A DNA stretch of 64,000 nucleotides from NCBI RefSeq assembly GCF_008119785.1, contig NZ_VSFA01000009.1, positions 1 through 64,000 on the forward strand, given 5' to 3'. Under the pieces are notes generated by a model. The model saw only the letters and a list, made by a program, of their open reading frames with translations, searched no databases and was not told the origin of the DNA. This stretch comes from Micromonospora sp. MP36. Lineage in GTDB: Bacteria > Actinomycetota > Actinomycetes > Mycobacteriales > Micromonosporaceae. This document shows positions 33,601 to 43,600 of the stretch, in pieces; position 1 is the stretch's first letter, and each line of letters starts with the position of its first letter. Made by a program: the position numbers and the translations under genes.

Positions 33601-34945
33601 GCTGCACGACGGGTGCTTCCGGCACCGAGTTGTACACCACACCGATGCCGGGCACCTTGTGGGCGTAGCGGGCGTCGTTTTCGAAGACCTTGCCGCCCAC
33701 GCCGGCCTCGTCGGCCGCGAGTGCCAGGGTGACGTGCTGCCATGACTGCGCGGCGGCCGTGGTGACCAGCGAGGTGGCGTCGAACTCGGCCAGCGGCGTC
33801 CCCGGGCAGGCCTCGTGGCCGGCCTTGATGGTGGTGACCGGGGCACCCACCTGGGAGATCTTGTTCGGCGCGTTGCTCCAGGTGGTACCGGAGTTGATCG
33901 TGCCGGTGTGCCACAGATAGACCGGTTCGGCGGCGCAGCTGTGGGAGTACAGCAGCGTGGCCCGGAAGGTCGCGCTGATGATGTGCTTGCCGGCGGCGAA
34001 CGAGGTGTCGAGCTCGAAGTAGGAGCGCCATCGGCCGCCGGCGGGGTCGGCCGGGTCGATACCCACCTGCGCGTGCCATGACGTGTCGTAGTAGCTCTGG
34101 TTGGGCAACGCCGACCACACCATCGCCCAGTGCGGGCGAGGCGTCGGCACCTCGGGATCCAGGTGCAGCGGGTAGACCAGGTCCGGGTCGGACAGCACCG
34201 CTGGATCCGGGACGACGGTCAGGCTGTCCCGGCCGACCGCCACCTTCATGGGATGCTTGCGGGCCCGCGGCGACGAGTCCCACATGAAGGCGGGCAGCCG
34301 GTCGCCGGTCAGCGTCCAGTTCTCGGTACGCAGGCCGAACCGGATCCGCGACACGGCCGGGTGCCGTGCGGCCCCGGGCGTGTGCACCACCAGCTTCTCC
34401 GTGAACCCGGTGGGCGTGGCGGTGACGACGAGGTCGACCCCGGGCAGCACGGCCGGATACGTCGCGGAGTCGCCGGCCAGGCGCGGCCCGGGGAGGCGGC
34501 CAGGCCAGCTCAGCTCGACCCGCCGGGCGCTGTCGGTGAGGCTGGCGAGCGGGCCGTCACCGCCGGTGGAGAAGCGTACGTCCGCGGGGGACGCCTTCGG
34601 TGCGATGAACCCGCCCGCCTGCCGCGTCAGGGTGGTGTCGATGGGTGCCCAGCCGTTGCCCCGCCTGACCCGTACGGGGCTCGTCTTCACCTCGGCGTAC
34701 ATGGTGCCGTCGGGGCGGGCGAAGACCTGCCTGGTCGGGGTGGTCAGCGCGGTCACTTCCACCGGGCGGCCGGTGCGGCGGGCGGCCGCCAGACCGACGG
34801 CCTCCCCGACCGGGCCCGGTTCCTGGCCCGCGGCCGGCTCGCGGGCCGGAGGGGATACGGCGGGCGCGGTGCCGCCGGATCCAGGGACGGTAAGGATGCC
34901 CAGGACAACGAGACCCGACAGGGCCGCCGCCACACCACGTTTCAC
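30647..34945 (-). CDS. Large secreted LamG-repeat protein (1,432 aa)
   Basis: A signal peptide (GVAAALSGLVVLGILTVPGS) opens an extracellular protein. Approximate order: an N-terminal domain shared by RHS-associated surface proteins (to about 270), a DNRLRE-like stalk domain (270-440; RSYFELDTSFAAGKHIISAT), fibronectin/Ig-like domains (450-660), three LamG/concanavalin-like jellyrolls (about 670-860, 880-1070, 1090-1300; repeated motif GVWTHLAGVxDxxxGxIRLYVNG) and a C-terminal Ig-like domain with two cysteines. It is probably a carbohydrate-binding adhesin. The start lies 10 bp after the stop of the RHS protein, so it is the last gene of the SARP-RHS-RHS-LamG series. Confidence 0.88.
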   Translation of the reverse strand: MKRGVAAALSGLVVLGILTVPGSGGTAPAVSPPAREPAAGQEPGPVGEAVGLAAARRTGRPVEVTALTTPTRQVFARPDGTMYAEVKTSPVRVRRGNGWAPIDTTLTRQAGGFIAPKASPADVRFSTGGDGPLASLTDSARRVELSWPGRLPGPRLAGDSATYPAVLPGVDLVVTATPTGFTEKLVVHTPGAARHPAVSRIRFGLRTENWTLTGDRLPAFMWDSSPRARKHPMKVAVGRDSLTVVPDPAVLSDPDLVYPLHLDPEVPTPRPHWAMVWSALPNQSYYDTSWHAQVGIDPADPAGGRWRSYFELDTSFAAGKHIISATFRATLLYSHSCAAEPVYLWHTGTINSGTTWSNAPNKISQVGAPVTTIKAGHEACPGTPLAEFDATSLVTTAAAQSWQHVTLALAADEAGVGGKVFENDARYAHKVPGIGVVYNSVPEAPVVQPTTTMPGCAGTPAMWVTTLAPELSVTVADADTGDRHGIDFEIRTAGAASPFHTPPRTVPGTYVYDAMPEGVLVDGGRYEWRARASDSVDTGPYSPWCPFTVDVTGPTTAPTVTSPHFLPVRSGQYGIRVDQVGQFTFGASGDPDVAGYDYEIRVPKQTPVQGRVMAPSPGAAASLSYRPLVGGLSMTYEIWVWCVDAAGKRGPRNPRYQFRVNELPAVVDLHFTDTPGNTASDEAKTGADGTLTLNPGVSWVDGYAGQGVHLDGTPGAGGVAAHSAVDTAQSFTVMAWVRLLSDDVDNDEALDIVGHSGNGFALRYQKRGKRWQFALRTGEAADAPEVVAASGTLAQVGVWTHLAGVHDPASGQIRLYVNGRLSGAVPFTTPWTASGPFRIGPLQDSPAWIGDLDEVTVFDTAVSEAMIRNDMGWLEQPGSEGHWRLDESSGIAAVDSSGNRHTAVLYSQAGWTSARHGGGAGFAGGWAHTDGPVIEPNASYTVSAWVKLDRLPAQDQYIAVSQDGRWDSRFKLGVSRGWDMPNGWVFAVNAADTPDDRVAGSQPAWVQSDIAEQVGVWTHLAGVYDQAAGQIRLYVNGRLSGTAPFAGPQPAVSSLVFGRWQDEGFRVGTWPGTIDDVHVTQQALSAPEIKTWMDWPKWGPNARWTFDEPSGTLAADMSDNDHTLALVERASRIDVPSGKALRLEGQTRPDWVYDGAHGRTGGPVVPAGRSFTVAGWGRLDNLNASAALLSQDGINDSGFSLLYDKSANAWSFRMAKQDNLTSDEYAAARGGSPQAGVWTHLAGVYDHSAGTLKLYVNGSLVGSTSYRATWFADRAFIVGREFGGGYRAPMYWWKGEADDVHVLDHAAAASEVGQIKGSPPVPPPTPVVSASGFCEATGHPGGWGVYVSGSIADTPLNISSAYVSYSASGVDPSYGSPSGTVSLSTSGRSFTGNFPSRSGWEFVGGSGASWTVTVTLSDGRSYSRSGYTSRCG

Positions 34946-34955
34946 GACGCGCCGC

Positions 34956-37900
34956 CTACCGGTGACGAAGCAACGACGACCCGAGGCCGGGTAGCCATCC
35001 GATGCCCGGCAACGTACCGGAGTGGCGTGGCGGGTCCCAGATCATCGACGGCCATCGGTCCAGCGAGACCGAGGTGACGGGGCGGAGGCTACCCCAGCTC
35101 GATCCCGAGGAGGACGAGGACGCGGCGGGGGACCACGACGAGAACGAGGACGAGTAGCCGATGACGGAGGTCCCGATGTATGTCCCCGAGGACGACGAGG
35201 AAGTCCCGATGCGCGTCGCCGGGGACCACGAGACCGCGGTCGCGTCGCCGTAGTCGGCCACCCACCCGTACGGTCGCGGCGTCACGCACTGGCCGCCCCA
35301 TCCCCCGCAGTCGGTCTGCTGGTAGGTGTACCGGACCTGCGGCTCGTCGTAGCTGTCGTCGTCGTAGCCGCCGAAGTCCCAGATGGTGTCGCCGTAGTAC
35401 TCCCAGCCGCAGCCTTCGCACACGAAGTAGTCGTCGTACGGCTGGCTCAGGAGCCCGTCGATCACCACGTTGCGCAGCTTGTCGACGACCTTCTTGCCGG
35501 GGAACGATGTCGGCTTCTTGGCCTTGAGCCCGTCCGGGTCCGACATCGTCACTGGGCTGCCGTTGGCGTACGAGTAGCCGTGCATTTGCTGCGGATCGGC
35601 CGTGTCGACGACCGGATCGGCGGAGAGGAAGCGGCCGATCTCCGGGTCGTATTCGCGTGCGCCCAGGTGAACCAGCCCGGCCGGTCCGGCGGTGCCGCCG
35701 ACGAATCCCCGTTCGCCGTCCCACCAGCCGGGCGTGGTGCCGCGGGTGGCGCCGAACGGAAGCTGGTGACGGCGGACGGTGGGCTGCCCGGCCTGGTCGG
35801 CGACCGCGGTCGTGGCCGTGCCCTGGTGGTCGTCGACCAGCCAGCTCAGCCGCGAGGGTGTGCGTACCGCGACGACGCTGTCGGCCTGCCGGTAGTAGCG
35901 TGTCGCGGTGACCGACCCGGATGCGGCCCGGTGCACCTCCGTGTCGGTGAGATAGACGGTGGTGCCGGTCGCGTCCCGCCGGATGAGCCGGTTGCCGTCG
36001 GCGTCGTAGACGGCGGCCTCGGTACCGCTGCTGGCCAGGCGTCCTTCGGCGTCCCAGGTGAGGGTCTGCCCGGGCCGCGAGGTGGTGTTGCCGGACGCGT
36101 CGTAGCCGTAGTTCGCGGTCGCGGACCCGGTGGTCACCGACCGCACCAGGTGTGGCTGGGTTGCCTGGTACGTATAGGTCCGCCTGGTGTCGCCGGCCGC
36201 TTCGTGCCACACCTCGCCGAGCCGGTTGCCGATCCGGTCGTAGCTGTAGTCGTGCCAGTACGGCGCGGGGCCGTCGAGGCCACCGGTCGTCGGCGAAGCG
36301 GTGCAGTCACCGGTCGGCGTCCAGGCCTGAACGAGCCGTTGGAGATGGTCGTATCGGAAGCACTGGCGGTCGGTGGTGTCGTCCAGGCTGTCCGTGATGG
36401 AGGTGACGTTGCCCGTGGCGTCGTAGGTGTACGCCCGGTCGGCCAGCGTTGCCACGTCGCGGTACGCCGACGCGTACGACAGCCGTCGGGTGGCTGGGTC
36501 CCAGCCGTACTGGCGGTGGACCTGCCGCCCGGTGGGACCGGACGAGCGCGAGTACAGCATCCCGAGTTCGTCGTAGGCCGTGTCGGCGACGTAGGGCGCG
36601 AGCCCGGTCAGCGTCGCCGGGTTGCCCAGTGTGTCGTAGCCGTGGGTCAGGGTCTCCTGCGCCAGGCCGCCGACCGCCGGCAGTGTTGTGGTGGCGGGCT
36701 GGTCGTCCTCGTGGTGGGTGAACGTCGTGGTGTACGTGCCGGCCAGCCCGGTCTCGACGGCCGGAATGGTCACGGCCACGCCCTTGCGCCGGCCCCGCTC
36801 GTCGTAGCCGGTGACGGCCGAGACGTACGCCGCGTTGCCGGAGTACCGCGTCGATGACGCGAGCAGCCCCTTGCCGCCCGGTGCGGTGTCGTAGACCCAC
36901 TCGGCCAGCGTGGTGCTGCCCTCGCGGACAGCTGTGCGCCGGTCCAGGTCGTCGTAGGCGTAGGTGACGGTCCGGCCACGTGCGTCCATACGGGAGACGA
37001 GCCGGTCGGCGTCGTCGTAGCCCAGGACGACCGCGCCGGTGTCCGGCGCTTCGGCCCTGATCTGACGCCCGCGGCTGTCGTAGGTGTCGCGCCGTACGTT
37101 GCCGGCCGGATCCGTGATCGTCTCGAGCCGGCCCAGCTTCGTGTACGTGTACCGGGTGGCGTCGTACGCGCCGGTCGGTGCGCCACCGGCATATTGCCGC
37201 AGCTCGACGGTCCGGCCGTGTCCGTCCAGCACGGCGGTCGTCGCCGTCCCACCCGGCGGCGGGTCGACGTCCACTCGGTCGCCACCGTACGCGGTCGTGG
37301 TGCGCCACTGCTGCGCCCCACCCGAGTAGAGGGCTTCGACGATGACCCGCCCCGCCCCGTCGTAGGTGTACCGCGTTTCCCGATCCGGGGCCGTGGGCGC
37401 GGCCAGCAGGCTCGTCCCTGGCGCCCCGGCGTCCCAGTGGTCGCTGACGTCCCGGGAGATCTGGCCGGCGCTGTCATAGATGGTGTCGCTGACGATGCGG
37501 CCGCCGTTCGGGGAGCTCGTCTGGCTCTGCGCCGGGCGCAGCAGGCCGTCGTACAGTTCGTGGCTGACCGGGCCGATCAACGGGCGGGTGGTCACCACCG
37601 ACGGTCCGCTCGCCCGTACCAGGTATTCGTAGCGCACGTTGGGGGCCGCAGTGGTGGCCCGGCCTGGCCGCCAGACCGCGGTGAGGCGGCCCAGCGAGTC
37701 GTACGCGGTGCGCGTGACGTTGCCGTTGGCGTCCGCCGCGGCCGAGGCGGTCCCGCGCAGCGGCTCGTAGTCGGTGGTCACGGTGTGGCCCAGCGGGTTG
37801 GTCACCACGGTACGGGTCACCGGGCCACCGCTCGCCGGGGTGTATTCGGTCCGCGTGACGTGCCCCAGCGCGTCGTACTGCTCCAGCGGGCGGCCGTGGC

Positions 37901-40544
37901 GGTCGGGAACGGTGCGGGAGGCGGTGACGAAGCCGGTGCCGTTCCACTCCTCGACCTTGGTGAGGTCACCGGCGTCACTGTAGGTGTTCTTGACATCGGT
38001 CAGTGTCGTTGCGGTCGCGTCGCACGCCGCATCCAGGGTCTCCACCCGGCCGACGGTGTCGATGATCCAGGTCGTCGTGTTCTCCGTGTAGGTGTTGCGC
38101 ACGCAGCTGTCGTCGGCGGTGGTCGAGGTGTCGCCGAGGTCGCTGGTGTGCACCAACCTGCCCCGGCTGTCGTAGCCGAAGCGCTTTTCCACGGTCCGCG
38201 TTCCGCCGCCCGTGAGCGTGATGACTCTCCGCACCGACACCTCGTCGGCCAGGGTCGCCTCGAGCGTGCCGGAGGCGCGTACCCGGGTCGCGGTGGTAGC
38301 CAGGAGCAGCGGCTGGGACGTGGTACGGCTGACCACGTTGGCTCCGTCGAACACGGTGGTCTGCCGGGCCATCCCGCTGAACGCCGCCCGGTCGTCGACG
38401 CCGTCCACCGTGATCAGTCGCCGGCTGCCGTCCGCCTTCTTGTCGTCGTACAGCCCGCGCAGGAAGAGGTACTCGGTCGCCGACTGGCCGCCGCTGCGCA
38501 CCCGCACCCGCTGGTACCCGCGCCACTGCCCCCAGGACTGCTGCGTGGCGGGCAGTATCTCGGAGTCGTCGTGACTCCACAGCACGGCCCCGGGGTCGAG
38601 GTACTCGTACCGGGTGACTTTCGCCGCGCGCCCGGCGACCAGGTCCTCCTCGATCACCTCGTTGACGACGTATTTGTGGAACCAGTCCAGGGCGGGTCCA
38701 GTGCCGCCCGGGCTCCAGAAGACGGGGAAACACTTGCGCGCGTTGGCATCAGGACTGGGGGTGCTCCCTGCCACGCAGTCGGCCTGCGAGTAGTTGATCT
38801 TGGTCTGCCCACCGGCCTCGTTGATGATGCCTTTGACTCGGTATTTGCTCAGTGGCACCTTGCTGTCGATCGCCTCGAGGCGGTTGGGTTGCATGTCCCC
38901 GGCGAACCTGACCGGCGGGAGCGTGACGGTGCCGCCGACGTGCCCCGCATGGACGATCGACTCCAGCCAGAGCGCGGGTGCCGCGTCGTTACCGCCGCCG
39001 CCGGTGGCCGGGAAGGAGTGGGTCAAGGTCCACGAGTCGACGTCGCGGAAGCCGCCGCCGTCGTTGACCTGCGTGGTGATCTTCGCCAGTCGCTTGGTGG
39101 ACCAGAACGTCGGCGCGGTGTAGGCGCAACTGCTGGTGCCGCACTCCTGGTCGTAGGGGACGTCGGGAAAGTTGGCCGGCTCGCTGCTGGCACAGGTCGA
39201 CCCGGGCAGGCAGCGCCCCGCCACGGTGAACACCACCCGGGCCGCACCACCGCCGTACTCGACACCGGCCAGGTGGCCACTGCGCACGTACGGGGCGATC
39301 ACTCCGCCCCGGCGGTAGTTGTTGGTCTCCTTCTCGTAGGTGTAGGCGATCACGTCACCGTGCGGGTCGACGACCTTGTCCAGCATCCACCGGTAGCCCT
39401 GCTGGCACCAGGAACCGGCAAACGTCGACTGGTGGCAGGGCTCGCCGCCGTCATCGCCGTAGACCGGCACCGTCCAGGCTGAGCTGGCGGCGGCGCTGCT
39501 GCCGAAGAAGTACTGCACGCCACCGGGCGAGGTCAGCCGCCAGTACTCGCCGTCGTTGTCCCCGTTGGCCGCGCCGAACAGCTGCTCGATCCGCCAGCCG
39601 CTCTCGCGCTGCGTCGCCCACTTGCCGGTCGCCTCATCGCGCACCAGCTCACCGGTCAGATCGGGCAGCACCGCGACGGCGTTGTGCGACAGGTAGCACA
39701 GGTCGGCGACGCCGGCCTGGCCGTCCTGGTCGCAGGCGTGGTAGGAGCGCTCGATATAGCCGGTCCGCAGGTCGAACCCCTCGCCGACCACCGACGGCTG
39801 ATTGTTGGTCGACCCAAGGCGCCCGTCGACGGCGCCGGAATTGTAGGACAGGCTCAGGTCCGGGACCGGACCCGGCAGCTGGGGCACCGTGATCGGGTAC
39901 GACCAGGTGAAGTCGCCCGAGCCCAGGCCCACCTGCCAGGTCGCCGAGGGCGCCAGGCTTGTCGCCCGGTAGCTGCCCGCGCTGCTGTCGGATGTGGCGG
40001 CCAGCGCGTAGACGCCATCACCGCCGGTCGTCGTGACCCGGCCCCGGGTCGGGTCGTTGCGGCTGCTGACTGCCTGGCCGTCGAGGCGTACGAGCTTGAG
40101 GCGGGCCGCGTAGTCGCCGCCGAAGGCGTGCCGGAACCCGGTGTAGTCCACCTCGATCGGCGCTCGCCCGCCCACGCCGGTGACGCTGAAGACGAGGCCG
40201 GAATCCTTGCCGGAACGCATCAGCCGCACAGTCGCCGACCGCCCGAGCCAGATCGGCAGCGTCCCGGCCCGCGCCAGCTTCGGAGCCTCCGCGTCGACCT
40301 TCTCGACGTCACGCGCCGGCACCTCGACCTTCGCCACGCCGGGTGCCGGCCAGGCGACCGGGGGCGCCTTGCGCCACGCGTTCCTGCTCGCCGGGTCGTT
40401 CATCGGTGCCTGGGCGGGCACGCCCGGCCCGGGTTGCCTGCTCAGCGCCGAACGCCCGGTCGCCCCGTCCGGTGCGGCCTGCACCGGAAGGGGTAGCGCC
40501 GTGAGCGACAGGGCGCACAGCAGTGTCAAGCCGAAACGTCGCAC
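34956..40544 (-). CDS. Secreted RHS-repeat protein A with variable C-terminus (1,862 aa)
   Basis: A GTG at 40544 with GGAGG six bases upstream gives a signal peptide (VRRFGLTLLCALSLTALPLP). An SpvB/TcB-like beta domain follows (FTWSYPITVPQLPGPVPDLS), then many YD repeats (YDSRGRLV, YDALGHVTRTEY, YDDLDRRTAV) and the RHS core LVHLGAREYDPEIGRFLSAD ending at DPDGL. The last roughly 189 residues after DPDGL are unique: a CxxC-like FVCEGCGWEYYGD segment, an acidic stretch and a serine-rich low-complexity tail. In polymorphic toxins this segment is the effector, but I recognise no toxin fold and no immunity gene follows. Other possibility: a WapA-like wall adhesin. Confidence 0.9.
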   Translation of the reverse strand: MRRFGLTLLCALSLTALPLPVQAAPDGATGRSALSRQPGPGVPAQAPMNDPASRNAWRKAPPVAWPAPGVAKVEVPARDVEKVDAEAPKLARAGTLPIWLGRSATVRLMRSGKDSGLVFSVTGVGGRAPIEVDYTGFRHAFGGDYAARLKLVRLDGQAVSSRNDPTRGRVTTTGGDGVYALAATSDSSAGSYRATSLAPSATWQVGLGSGDFTWSYPITVPQLPGPVPDLSLSYNSGAVDGRLGSTNNQPSVVGEGFDLRTGYIERSYHACDQDGQAGVADLCYLSHNAVAVLPDLTGELVRDEATGKWATQRESGWRIEQLFGAANGDNDGEYWRLTSPGGVQYFFGSSAAASSAWTVPVYGDDGGEPCHQSTFAGSWCQQGYRWMLDKVVDPHGDVIAYTYEKETNNYRRGGVIAPYVRSGHLAGVEYGGGAARVVFTVAGRCLPGSTCASSEPANFPDVPYDQECGTSSCAYTAPTFWSTKRLAKITTQVNDGGGFRDVDSWTLTHSFPATGGGGNDAAPALWLESIVHAGHVGGTVTLPPVRFAGDMQPNRLEAIDSKVPLSKYRVKGIINEAGGQTKINYSQADCVAGSTPSPDANARKCFPVFWSPGGTGPALDWFHKYVVNEVIEEDLVAGRAAKVTRYEYLDPGAVLWSHDDSEILPATQQSWGQWRGYQRVRVRSGGQSATEYLFLRGLYDDKKADGSRRLITVDGVDDRAAFSGMARQTTVFDGANVVSRTTSQPLLLATTATRVRASGTLEATLADEVSVRRVITLTGGGTRTVEKRFGYDSRGRLVHTSDLGDTSTTADDSCVRNTYTENTTTWIIDTVGRVETLDAACDATATTLTDVKNTYSDAGDLTKVEEWNGTGFVTASRTVPDRHGRPLEQYDALGHVTRTEYTPASGGPVTRTVVTNPLGHTVTTDYEPLRGTASAAADANGNVTRTAYDSLGRLTAVWRPGRATTAAPNVRYEYLVRASGPSVVTTRPLIGPVSHELYDGLLRPAQSQTSSPNGGRIVSDTIYDSAGQISRDVSDHWDAGAPGTSLLAAPTAPDRETRYTYDGAGRVIVEALYSGGAQQWRTTTAYGGDRVDVDPPPGGTATTAVLDGHGRTVELRQYAGGAPTGAYDATRYTYTKLGRLETITDPAGNVRRDTYDSRGRQIRAEAPDTGAVVLGYDDADRLVSRMDARGRTVTYAYDDLDRRTAVREGSTTLAEWVYDTAPGGKGLLASSTRYSGNAAYVSAVTGYDERGRRKGVAVTIPAVETGLAGTYTTTFTHHEDDQPATTTLPAVGGLAQETLTHGYDTLGNPATLTGLAPYVADTAYDELGMLYSRSSGPTGRQVHRQYGWDPATRRLSYASAYRDVATLADRAYTYDATGNVTSITDSLDDTTDRQCFRYDHLQRLVQAWTPTGDCTASPTTGGLDGPAPYWHDYSYDRIGNRLGEVWHEAAGDTRRTYTYQATQPHLVRSVTTGSATANYGYDASGNTTSRPGQTLTWDAEGRLASSGTEAAVYDADGNRLIRRDATGTTVYLTDTEVHRAASGSVTATRYYRQADSVVAVRTPSRLSWLVDDHQGTATTAVADQAGQPTVRRHQLPFGATRGTTPGWWDGERGFVGGTAGPAGLVHLGAREYDPEIGRFLSADPVVDTADPQQMHGYSYANGSPVTMSDPDGLKAKKPTSFPGKKVVDKLRNVVIDGLLSQPYDDYFVCEGCGWEYYGDTIWDFGGYDDDSYDEPQVRYTYQQTDCGGWGGQCVTPRPYGWVADYGDATAVSWSPATRIGTSSSSSGTYIGTSVIGYSSSFSSWSPAASSSSSGSSWGSLRPVTSVSLDRWPSMIWDPPRHSGTLPGIGWLPGLGSSLLRHR

Positions 40545-40697
40545 AACCAGCCTCCAGCAAGGAGTAGCCGGCCCACCGGAGAGGTGGGCCGGCAACAGTG
40601 TCGCTATGCCCCGCACATCAGGGCGCACGCCGCGACGTACATCGCTCGGGAGATGCCGAGCTACGACCGCCCGACGGCGATGGGATCGCTATGACGA

Positions 40698-43600
40698 CTA
40701 TGACGACTTGTATTCGAAGTCGATTCCGACGTTGATTCCGTACCCGGCCTCGCCGCCAAACCACAAGCCGCCCGACTTCTTCCACCCGGCGTGAACACAG
40801 CCACCGATACCCGCGTAGTAGCAGACCCCCCCACCCCAGGAACGGTCGTTCGCTGGAGTGTTATAGGCGCCCTGGGAAACCGAGAAACCCACGCCACCCT
40901 TGAGGCCTGCCCTTATCCCGCTCTTAGCTTCGAGGTGGTTTCTCGCGTCGTAGCCGACCTTTGCACCGATGTCACTGCCGCCCTTACCGTTGGCCTCCCA
41001 TTTCCCCGCAAGGCAGACGCCGAAACAGACCTTGGCCGCCGTAAACCCACCGGAGGGAAGATACTTTACCGGCGGCACGGCATGCTCCCTTTCGATGGGC
41101 TTGTTCTTGTCGGCGACTCGGCGCTCCTCCGGGCTCATGCACTGTCTCTTCAAGACCACGCACTTGCCGCCGAAGGGGTTGCGCAACCTATCAAACGCAT
41201 CCTTCGCCTTCTTCCGCGCGGCCTCGTCTTCGCGGTTGCGCTTGCCGTGAACCTGGTCTTCCTTGTCCTGCCGCGGCCGCGGCGTCGACTTCTTGCGGGC
41301 CTTCTCTCGATTCCGCGCAGCCTCGTCCTCGCGGTTGCGCTTGCCGTAGACCTGGTCTTCCTTGTCGTACCGCGGCCGATTCGCCTTCGCCTGGGCCTCG
41401 CGCTTCTTCTTCTGAGCCACGTCCCACTTCTTGCGCTTGGCTGCGTCCGCCTTCTGCTTTGCGTCGCTGCCGTCGCACTGCCGCGGGTTGGAGCACTTGT
41501 ACTTCAACCCGTCCGGGTCCGAGAACGTGACCGGTGAGTTGTTCGCGTAGGCGTACCCGTGCATCTGCTGTGGGTCGGTGTCGTCAATGATCGGGTCGAT
41601 CGAGATGAAGCGGCCGATGTCCGGGTCGTACTCCCGCGCGCCGAGATGCACCAGCCCGGTCGACGGATCGTTGGTGCCACCGACGAAGCCGCGCTGCGAC
41701 GGCCAGCTCACGGCGGTGCCGCGTGACTGCCCGAACGGGGTTTGGTACCGCCTGGTCACCGACAGGTCCGACGCGTTGACGGCGATGTTGGCGGTGCCCT
41801 GGTGGTCGGAGACCAGCCAGCTCAACCCGGCCGAGGTGCGTACGGCGGAGTTGCCGTAGTAGCGGGTCGAGGAGAGGCTCCCACTGGTGCCGCGATGGAT
41901 CTCCAGCCCGCCGAGGTAGAGCGTGGTGCCGGAGGCGTCACGACGGATCAGCCGGTTGCCCTCGGCGTCGTAGAGGAACGAGGTGTCCCCGATCCTCTCG
42001 AGTTGCCCCTCCGCGTCCCAGGTGAGGTCCTGCCCCTGCCTCGTCAGCATGTTCCCCGTGCTGTCGTAGGTGTAGGTGTCGGTCTTCGACCCCCCGGTGC
42101 CGGTGGTGGTCACCGACTTGAGGGTGTGTGGCTGCGCCGAGCCCGCCGTGGGATAGGTGTACGCCCGGGTGGTGTCCCCACCCGCCGCGTGCCGGACCTC
42201 CGACAGGCGGTTCCCGGTCTTGTCGTAGGCAAACGAGTGCCAGTAGGGCGCGGGCCCGCCCAGCGCGGTTGCGGATCGGGCGTCGCCGCAGTCGCCGGAC
42301 GACGGGGTCCAGGCCTCGGTCAGCCGGGTCAGGTAGTCGTAGCCGAAGCACTGCTGGTCGCCGGAGACGGCGTCCGCGCTGGACAGCACGTTGCCGACCG
42401 GGTCGTAGGTGTAGGTCACCGCCGACACGCTCGGGTCGGACTCGTCCTCCCGGTCCATCGAGGCGAACTCCAGCCGCCCGGTCACCGGGTCGAACCCGAA
42501 CCCGGACCAGACCTGATGCCCTGACGTGCCGTGTGCGGTGCTGATGACGCGGCCGAACTCGTCGTACGACGTATCGTTGACGTAGCTGTCCAGCCCCGAC
42601 AGCTGCTGCGGCAGGTCAAACTCGTTGTACCTGTGGGTGAGGGCCTCGGCGGGCAGCCCCGGCGCGGACGGGAGCTCAGTCTTTGTGAGCCGCCCGAACC
42701 CGTCGTAGGTCAGGCTGGTGGTGTACGCACCAGCCAGACCTTCCTCCGATCCGGGGATGGTCACCTTCGACCCCAGCGCGCGGCCAGTTCCCTGCTGGTA
42801 GCCCGTGACCTCGCTGGAGTAGGCGTTTCCGTCGACGTACCGGATCGAGGCCACCGGCAGCCCCTTGCCGTTGGGGAGCGTGTCGTACGTCCACGCGGCC
42901 AGCTTCGTCTGCCCCTTGAACTGGCCGGTCTTGCGCCCCAGAGCGTCATAGGTGCTGGTCACCGTGCTGCCGCGGGAATCGGTGCTGGAGACCAACTGGT
43001 CCTCGTCGTCGTAGGCGCTGACCGTGACCCCGGAGTCCGGATCCTCGTCGCGGGTCACCCGGCCACGCAGGTCGTAGAAGGAGCGCCAGACGTTTCCAGC
43101 CGAGTCGGTCACACTCGCCTTCTGCCCGGCCTTGTTGTAGGTGTATTTCATCGCGTCGTAGGCACCGGTCGGCGAGTCGCCGTGAAACTGCCGCAACTCG
43201 ACGGTACGACCTTCGAGGTCGAAGACCTCCATGGTCGCCGTGCCGCCTGCCGGCGGGTCGGTCGCCGTCCAGTTCGGGCCGTACGAAGTCCTGTTGCGCC
43301 ACTTCTCGACGCCCTCCGACAGGAGGATCTCGTCAGTCTCCCGCCCCGTGGCGTCGAAGAGGTACCGCGTCTGCGCCAGCACGTTGGTCTCCGACACCTT
43401 GAACAACGAGGTCGCGGGGGCGGAGTCGGCGTTCCAGTAGTCGTCGTTGGTTCTGGAGACACGGCCCTGGCTGTCGTAGAAGGTGTCGGTGATGACCCGC
43501 CCGCCGTAGGGCGACGGGCTCTGCGTCTGGCGTAGCCGCAGGAACCCGTCGAAGAGGTTCCGGCTGACCAGGTACGAACCGTTGGACAGCAGCGCGCTGC

